Below are positions 1-5,031 of a stretch of DNA of 6,836 nt, in pieces; the stretch's first letter is position 1, and every line of letters starts with the position of its first letter. The stretch comes from Alphaproteobacteria bacterium (GTDB lineage: Bacteria > Pseudomonadota > Alphaproteobacteria > Micropepsales > Micropepsaceae). The translations under genes were made by a program, and so were the position numbers. The stretch covers positions 337 through 7,172 of the forward strand of contig PKWC01000037.1 of NCBI GenBank assembly GCA_003131925.1, given 5' to 3'. The notes below the pieces were generated by a model. The model had not been told where the DNA came from, made no database searches, and saw only the letters and a program-made list of their open reading frames with translations.

Positions 1-2
1 CC

Positions 3-485
3 TGGTCGAAACGGTTCGCGCATTGGCTTTTCGGCACCGATCACATCACGGTCCGGTACGAGATCTCCTACGACGGTGTCGACATTCGCAAGCTGTCGCC
101 GGGCACGCGCGGGATCGTGCTGCTGTTGCTCTACCTCGCTCTAGACGATTCCGACGATCGCCCGCTGATCATCGATCAGCCTGAAGAAAATCTCGATCCC
201 AAGTCCGTGTTCGACGAGTTGGTGGCGCTGTTTGTCGCGGCCAAGGCGAAGCGCCAAGTGATCATGGTCACGCACAACGCCAACCTCGTCATCAACACCG
301 ATGCGGACCAGATCATCGTCGCATCGGCGGGTCCGCATCCCTCGGGCGGCTTGCCGCCGATCACCTATGTGTCGGGCGGTCTTGAGAGCGCGGAAATTCG
401 CAAGGCGGTGTGCGACATTCTGGAGGGCGGCGAGGCTGCCTTCCGCGAGCGCGCCCGCAGGCTGCGGGTCCGGTTAGAGAGGTGA
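3..485 (+). CDS. ABC/SMC-like ATPase, C-terminal part (5' end outside window)
   Basis: The reading frame is open from the window edge to TGA at 483-485, giving 160 C-terminal residues of a longer protein. In fragment numbering, an ABC-type signature variant LSPGTRG begins at residue 31. A Walker B plus D-loop follows at 55-66 (LIIDQPEENLDP, with D58 and E61/E62), then an H-switch at 90-95 (THNANL, H91). This order is the C-terminal lobe of an SMC/ABC-like head. The DQPEENLD and THNAN wording resembles the large AAA-like ATPases annotated as TrlF-type, some of which carry an N-terminal PHP domain; that assignment is from memory. Walker A, the Q-loop and any N-terminal effector or coiled coil lie outside the window. 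The gene ends 33 bases before the HamA-like gene on the same strand, so co-transcription is likely. The role is inferred: ATP-dependent sensing or regulation within the defence operon. It could instead be the last gene of an independent neighbouring system. Confidence 0.82.
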   Translation, partial: WSKRFAHWLFGTDHITVRYEISYDGVDIRKLSPGTRGIVLLLLYLALDDSDDRPLIIDQPEENLDPKSVFDELVALFVAAKAKRQVIMVTHNANLVINTDADQIIVASAGPHPSGGLPPITYVSGGLESAEIRKAVCDILEGGEAAFRERARRLRVRLER

Positions 486-505
486 ATGAATCTAATCTAA
501 GCGGC

Positions 506-512
506 AAGGGAG
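506..512 (+). promoter_or_regulatory. Ribosome binding site for the HamA-like gene
   Basis: AAGGGAG lies six bases before the GTG at 519. The frame is closed upstream by TAA at 498-500 and has no ATG between that stop and 519, so this site decides the GTG start. Confidence 0.6.
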
Positions 513-518
513 CGCGGC

Positions 519-1301
519 GTGGGGCTATATAAGAAGTGGTGCGAAGCCACGAAAGAAAAGGACAAGCGGAGGCGCTATTGGACGTATGTCGAAAAGCACG
601 GCGGACGCGATGAGATTCGCGATGACCTCGCCGAGACCATCCGCTCGCATTATGACCGACTCGAACGCATTGCCGAAGACGTGGAGCGGCTCGGATACAA
701 GGTCGCGGCTGCGATTCTCGGTGAAGCGATGCCGCAAACCACCAAAGGCCGCTCCGGCGATCTCGGTGAGATTCTCGCGACGGAGCTAGTCGAGGAAGAG
801 ATCGGTCTGCGCGTCCCCGTGCGCCGTCTCCGCTACAAGGACGGCCGCAACATGGCCATGCGCGGCGACGACTTCATCGGCGCCGGGTACGATGGGGCCG
901 GCGAGAAGCTCTGGCTTCTGAAAGGCGAAGCCAAGAGCAACAAGGTACTCGGCAAAGCCACCGTCACGAGCGCCCGCAAGGTGCTGAACCGCGACAGCGG
1001 CCGTTGCACGCCCGACTCGCTGCTGTTCGTCGCCAATCGCCTGTTGGAGAGCACCGATCCGGACGACAACGCGCTGGGCCGCAGCCTCCGCGATGAGGTG
1101 GGCCTGAAGTCCCTTCGCGCCGATCGCATCGACCACATGCTCTTCACCGTGTCGGGCAACGGCCCCCACGCTTCTCTGAAGGAGGACCTCGACGGCACGG
1201 GGACCAATCGTGACCACTACGTCGTGAACATTCACGTCGAAGACCACCAGGACTTCATCGCGGCCATGTACCAGGAGGCGGAAGACCTTGGAGACGATTG
1301 A
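519..1301 (+). CDS. hamA: HamA-like DUF1837 nuclease of a Hachiman anti-phage system
   Basis: This 260-residue cytosolic protein starts at GTG; no signal peptide or membrane segment is visible. The N-terminal ~70 residues are charged and helical. A conserved block then reads RSGDLGEILA from residue 78, with E84. It is followed by RGDDFIG with D117 and D118, and LLKGEAKS with E137 and K139. The spaced E / D / ExK set is the metal-binding core of a PD-(D/E)xK fold, and the GE-L ... G-D ... GE-K layout matches DUF1837 as found in HamA. In this family HamA is the effector nuclease, held inactive in complex with the helicase HamB and released to degrade DNA when phage or DNA damage is sensed. The adjacent overlapping helicase gene strongly supports the assignment. 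All putative catalytic residues are intact. The alternative is another PD-(D/E)xK protein paired with a helicase, such as the related AbpA of AbpAB. Family membership is from motif reading, not from a profile search. Confidence 0.78.
   Translation: MGLYKKWCEATKEKDKRRRYWTYVEKHGGRDEIRDDLAETIRSHYDRLERIAEDVERLGYKVAAAILGEAMPQTTKGRSGDLGEILATELVEEEIGLRVPVRRLRYKDGRNMAMRGDDFIGAGYDGAGEKLWLLKGEAKSNKVLGKATVTSARKVLNRDSGRCTPDSLLFVANRLLESTDPDDNALGRSLRDEVGLKSLRADRIDHMLFTVSGNGPHASLKEDLDGTGTNRDHYVVNIHVEDHQDFIAAMYQEAEDLGDD
1273..1278 (+). promoter_or_regulatory. Strong ribosome binding site for the HamB-like gene, inside hamA
   Basis: A full AGGAGG sits nine bases before the TTG at 1288, within the last codons of the HamA-like gene. 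It favours TTG 1288 over the in-frame TTG at 1306. The ATG at 1301, which overlaps the hamA stop as TGATG, is in a different frame and cannot start HamB. Confidence 0.7.
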
Positions 1302-4300
1302 TGAATTGACGGCGTTCCTGACGACAGCGACCATCGACGGTATCCTTGGGCGCCTCCTCTATCGCGGCGCGGCTTGGTCGCTGATGCGCGAGGAGGGCGT
1401 CCTGCCGCCGAATGCGCCGCCCCTCGGCGCGACGATCGAAACCGACCTCGCCGAACATGGCTTCGCCCTGTTGCGGGGTGCGATGGCCCTGCGTGCTCAA
1501 GCTGGCGCTTCGGATCTGACCAGCAAGGCGTTCGAGCGCGCTGCCAACGCGTTTGAAGCCCTGGTACGCAATGGCGATCCAGAATCGCCCGATCGCGGCT
1601 TCCGTCGCACCATCGCCGCCGCCGCCTATCATCTCGCCGGCTTCTCAGCCGTCGCCTATTCGCTCTTCAACGAGACGGCGGCCGATCTCAATGCCTCGCC
1701 GGGCGAAACGGCGATTCGACACCTGATCCTGCGCGATCTCGGCCAGTTGCGCAGCTTCGTTCGCGAGTGGTTGGACGCCGGGGCTCATGGTGATGAACAG
1801 ATCGCCGAGGCGCTACGGGGCGAAGAACCTGACGTCGACGAGGTGCTGTCGACCATCCTCAATACGACGATCTGCCGAGCCCTGGCGCATTTTGACTTCG
1901 CGCTCGAGACGGGCGAGCCCGAACCGATCGATAGCGCACGGGCATTGCTCGCCACAGCGGTCAACCTGGCGGACAATGCGGAGAATGTTCCGCTGTGGTG
2001 GATGTCGAATCTCTGCCGGCACCTGATCGACGACCTCTGGCAGCATTCGCTGCACCAGACCCTGCCGACGGAGCCGCCAGCGGGGACGGAGGAAAAATAC
2101 CCGGACCTGCGCCGGCTCTTCATCTCGTCGCTCTACGCGCGAAAAACTTCCGAGGTGGAGCTATGGCCATCGCAGCGCGAAGCGGCCCAGCGTTCCACGG
2201 ACGTCACTGACGATCTGGTCGTCGCTTTGCCGACCAGCGCCGGCAAGACGCGGGTGGCCGAGATCGCCGCGCTGATGACGCTGTCGTCGGAGCGCAGGGT
2301 CCTGATTGTGACGCCGCTGCGCGCCCTGTCGGCCCAGACCGAGCGGTCCTTCAGAAAGACCTTCGCGCCCCTCGGATTCAGCGTCTCGTCCCTTTACGGC
2401 GCCAGCGGTCTTTCAGCTGGCGACGAAGACGCCTTGCGCACCCGCGAGATCATCATCGCGACACCCGAGAAGCTCGACTTCGCGCTGCGAAGCGATCCGT
2501 CGCTGATCGATGATGTCGGCCTGATCGTCCTAGACGAAGGCCACATGATCGGCCCGAGCGAGCGCGAAATCCGTTACGAGACGCTCGTGCAGCGCCTACT
2601 TCGGCGCCCCGACGCGAGCGAACGCCGGATCGTCTGCCTCTCCGCCATCCTGCCGAGCGGCGATGAGCTGGATGATCTCACCGCCTGGATACGCTCCGAC
2701 GAACCGGGCGAGCCGGTGCGCTCCGACTGGCGCCCGACACGGCAGCGGTTCGGCGCGCTCGCCTGGCGAGGCAAGGACGCATTGCTCCGGCTCGACCTCG
2801 ACGACGACGGGCCCTTCCTCGACAGATTCGTCGTGCAGAAACCAGCGCGCGGGAAGGAGAAGAAGCCCTATCCGCGCAAGAACTCGCACCTCGCCTTGTT
2901 CGCGGCGTGGGAATTCGCAGGCCAGGGCAAGCGGACCCTGATCTTCTCCACCCAGGCGAATTGGGTCGAGAGTTACGGCAAACAGGTCGTGGATCTCTGC
3001 AAGCGTGGCTATCTGGCTTCGTTGCTAGAAGACGAAGCGTCGATCGCGCGCGCCTTGGAGGTGGGCAAGGAATGGTTGGGCGAGGGCCATCCCGCTGTCG
3101 CCTGCCTGAAGGCGGGCGTCGCCATCCACCACGGCCGGCTGCCAAGCCCGTTCTTGCGTGAACTGGAAGCCCTTCTGTCCGACGGTGTCCTGAAGGTCAT
3201 CGTCGCATCGCCGACGCTGTCGCAGGGCCTCAACCTCAACGCCGCCGTCTTGTTGGTGCCAGCGCTGTATCGGGCGTCCGAGAAGATCAAAGGCGAGGAG
3301 TTCGCGAACGTCGCCGGTCGCGCCGGCCGCGCCTTCGTGGACGTCGAAGGCCTCATCGTCCATGTCATGTTCGATAAGATCGATTGGCGAAAGAAGGAGT
3401 GGCGAAAGCTGGTCGCCTCCGCCAAGGCCCGCACACTAAAGAGTGGCCTCATCCAGATCGTCGCCGAGATCCTTGAGCGCCTGTCCCGCGAAGGTGTCCT
3501 GGATCGCGATGATGCCTGGGAATATCTCGCCAATGCCCGCGAAGCCTGGAGATCGCCCGGGGAGGAAGCCGAGGTCGCCGAGCGCCTGGCGGCAGGCACG
3601 GAATACGACACTGACGGCGACGACGATGAAGACGGCGGCGATGAAGAGGAAGAGGAAGAGGAAGAGACCATTGACGAGGAGCCGCTTTCGCAAATCGTCG
3701 AACGCCTTGATGCGACCGTGTTCGGGCTGATCGAAGCACTCGATTCCGATCGCGCCGACCTGCCGAAGCTCTTGGACGAGGCACTCAAGGGATCGCTCTG
3801 GGCCCGCCAGATCGCCCGCGAAGACGAGGACGTCGCCCCGCTGCACAAGAAGGTGTTCGAGGCGCGCGCGGATCTCATCTGGAAGACCACCACGGCGCAG
3901 GCGCGACGCGGACATTTCGCCATGGGCGTCGGACTTGAGGCTGGCCTCACCATCGATGCTATGGCCGATGAGCTGGCCGAACTCCTCGACCGTGCCGACG
4001 CTGCAGCGCTGAGCGGTGACATCGACGAACTTGTCGACGCTCTCGGTGGTCTCGGTGAACGCCTGCTGTTCATGCGGCCTTTCATCCCCGACAAGGCGAA
4101 CGCGCTGCCGGCGAACTGGAAGGCCATCCTGCGCAGTTGGGTGTCTGGCGAGGACGTCGCCAAAATCGGACCGCAGAACATGCGGGCCGTCGAAGAGGCT
4201 TTCACCTATCGTTTGGTCTGGGCGCTGGAGGCCGTCCGTACACGTCGCATGTCCCTCGGCTGGTCGCCGGAGACCGTGGCGGGCGGCGCCGCTGCAGCGG

Positions 4301-4803
4301 TCGAAACCGGCGTCCCGCAATTCATGATGTCGATGCTGATCCGTGCGGGCCTTCCGTCACGGCGGGCGGCCATGGCGGCGATCGAGGATGCCAAGCCTGT
4401 CTTCGTCACGCCCGCCGAGATGCGGGCCTGGCTCGAAGCCGACGAGATCACGGCCTACACCGACGCCGGCGACTGGCCCACACCCGACACTGCCGCGCTA
4501 TGGGCTCGCTTCCGTACCGAAGCCCTCAGCGGCGGCATCCAGAAGTGGTCGGTCGAACACTATAAACGCCTGCTCGATATCGCGGCCGCCCCGCCTGCCG
4601 GTGTCTATCGAATCGTCACCGAGGGAGGGGATGGGCGGACTTGGCTGACTACGCCCGACTACCAGCGGCTCGCCGCGTTCAAGATGCCGGCTGTCGATCC
4701 CAAGCCCAGCCTCTTCTCGGGTAGATTGCCCGGCAACACCAGGCTGGTGGAAGCCTTGCGCGTCGGCCGCGGAAAACTGCGCTGGCCCCAGGCCGATGCG
4801 TAA
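1288..4803 (+). CDS. hamB: HamB-like superfamily 2 DNA helicase of a Hachiman system
   Basis: This 1171-residue protein starts at TTG and overlaps hamA by 14 bases, so translation is probably coupled. Residues 1-290 form an alpha-helical N-terminal region without a recognised motif. The helicase core follows: a Q-motif-like LWPSQREA (292-299), Walker A PTSAGKT (315-321, K320), motif Ia TPLRAL (342-347), Ib ATPEK (391-395), motif II DEGH (416-419), motif III SAI (452-454), motif IV LIFST (551-555), motif V ASPTLSQGLN (640-649) and motif VI VAGRAGR (675-681). The set is complete and resembles Ski2/HelQ-like helicases. An acidic linker (about 772-798) separates the core from a helical C-terminal region. 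In Hachiman, HamB binds and translocates on DNA and controls HamA. Ski2-like helicases also occur outside defence, so the name rests mainly on the HamA-like partner. No frameshift or missing motif was seen. Confidence 0.82.
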   Translation: METIDELTAFLTTATIDGILGRLLYRGAAWSLMREEGVLPPNAPPLGATIETDLAEHGFALLRGAMALRAQAGASDLTSKAFERAANAFEALVRNGDPESPDRGFRRTIAAAAYHLAGFSAVAYSLFNETAADLNASPGETAIRHLILRDLGQLRSFVREWLDAGAHGDEQIAEALRGEEPDVDEVLSTILNTTICRALAHFDFALETGEPEPIDSARALLATAVNLADNAENVPLWWMSNLCRHLIDDLWQHSLHQTLPTEPPAGTEEKYPDLRRLFISSLYARKTSEVELWPSQREAAQRSTDVTDDLVVALPTSAGKTRVAEIAALMTLSSERRVLIVTPLRALSAQTERSFRKTFAPLGFSVSSLYGASGLSAGDEDALRTREIIIATPEKLDFALRSDPSLIDDVGLIVLDEGHMIGPSEREIRYETLVQRLLRRPDASERRIVCLSAILPSGDELDDLTAWIRSDEPGEPVRSDWRPTRQRFGALAWRGKDALLRLDLDDDGPFLDRFVVQKPARGKEKKPYPRKNSHLALFAAWEFAGQGKRTLIFSTQANWVESYGKQVVDLCKRGYLASLLEDEASIARALEVGKEWLGEGHPAVACLKAGVAIHHGRLPSPFLRELEALLSDGVLKVIVASPTLSQGLNLNAAVLLVPALYRASEKIKGEEFANVAGRAGRAFVDVEGLIVHVMFDKIDWRKKEWRKLVASAKARTLKSGLIQIVAEILERLSREGVLDRDDAWEYLANAREAWRSPGEEAEVAERLAAGTEYDTDGDDDEDGGDEEEEEEEETIDEEPLSQIVERLDATVFGLIEALDSDRADLPKLLDEALKGSLWARQIAREDEDVAPLHKKVFEARADLIWKTTTAQARRGHFAMGVGLEAGLTIDAMADELAELLDRADAAALSGDIDELVDALGGLGERLLFMRPFIPDKANALPANWKAILRSWVSGEDVAKIGPQNMRAVEEAFTYRLVWALEAVRTRRMSLGWSPETVAGGAAAAVETGVPQFMMSMLIRAGLPSRRAAMAAIEDAKPVFVTPAEMRAWLEADEITAYTDAGDWPTPDTAALWARFRTEALSGGIQKWSVEHYKRLLDIAAAPPAGVYRIVTEGGDGRTWLTTPDYQRLAAFKMPAVDPKPSLFSGRLPGNTRLVEALRVGRGKLRWPQADA
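3643..3666 (+). repeat. Four tandem copies of GAAGAG in hamB
   Basis: Four perfect copies of the hexamer GAAGAG encode eight consecutive glutamates (residues 786-793). They sit within a wider acidic stretch (about 772-798) with several aspartates on the N-terminal side. The repeat is in frame, so a gain or loss of one unit would change the linker by two residues without shifting the frame. Confidence 0.85.
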
Positions 4804-5027
4804 CGGGGAGTGGTAGCTATGCTCCATGCCTGGGTCGGCGATCAGGGATGCGCGCCCTTAACGAGAGGAGAACGCACGACCTGCCGCGACAGCTTGATCG
4901 CTGCCGTCATGTCAGTGGAGAAGGGAACGGGCTGTGGCGGGTGCTCCACGGCTAGATTCGGCGTATTGCTCGAAGAAACCGTTCATCCCTCTGTCGGTCG
5001 GGATCATTGCGCTATTCAGGTAAAGCG
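4804..5027. other. Spacer between the Hachiman operon and the NACHT gene
   Basis: These 224 bases hold only the doubtful small ORF. A seven-base stem with one G-U pair (4931-4937 with 4946-4952, eight-base loop) is present but has no T-run after it, so it is not a convincing intrinsic terminator. I find no well-spaced -35/-10 pair. The NACHT gene may therefore be read from the upstream operon, or from a promoter of a kind that cannot be seen here. Confidence 0.5.
4805..4810 (+). promoter_or_regulatory. Possible ribosome binding site for a small ORF after hamB
   Basis: GGGGAG begins one base after the hamB stop and lies eight bases before ATG 4819. This spacing could support translation of the small ORF there. 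It could also be chance in GC-rich DNA. Confidence 0.3.
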
Positions 5028-5031
5028 ATGA
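4819..5031 (+). CDS. Doubtful small ORF, 70 residues, unknown function
   Basis: I do not recognise this protein. It lies in the same frame as hamB, just past the hamB stop. It could start at ATG 4819 (GGGGAG eight bases upstream) or at GTG 4810. Its stop overlaps the start of the NACHT gene as ATGA (5028-5031), a common arrangement for coupled genes. The 70-residue product has five cysteines, including a CGGC pair in the middle, and neither a membrane segment nor a signal peptide. Third codon positions are about 63% G or C by my count, high in the first half and near 50% in the second, which is weak support for coding. Possibilities are a real small partner or leader of the NACHT protein, a decayed remnant, or an open frame by chance. 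I lean slightly towards chance. Confidence 0.27.
   Translation: MLHAWVGDQGCAPLTRGERTTCRDSLIAAVMSVEKGTGCGGCSTARFGVLLEETVHPSVGRDHCAIQVKR

Noticed and set aside
486..500. Four-codon mini-ORF (ATG to TAA) between the ATPase stop and hamA
   Set aside because: It abuts the ATPase stop and could in principle relay ribosomes. It is too short to judge, has no clear ribosome binding site of its own, and hamA already has one.
524..532. TATATAAG resembling a -10 promoter element
   Set aside because: It lies inside the first codons of hamA, downstream of its start, with no matching -35 element, so it cannot drive a full-length hamA transcript.
786..1334. Minus-strand open frame of 182 codons antisense to hamA
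   Set aside because: The product is a repetitive Val/Ala-rich string without motifs. The plus-strand frame carries the nuclease motifs and a good ribosome binding site.
3009..4205. Long open frame of 398 codons on the minus strand inside hamB
   Set aside because: Its product is low-complexity and rich in serine, arginine and alanine. It is antisense to a helicase with all motifs intact, a known effect of GC-rich codon bias on the opposite strand.
4931..4952. Stem-loop as a possible terminator after hamB
   Set aside because: The stem is seven pairs including one G-U, no run of T follows, and it lies about 130 bases past the hamB stop within a possible small ORF.
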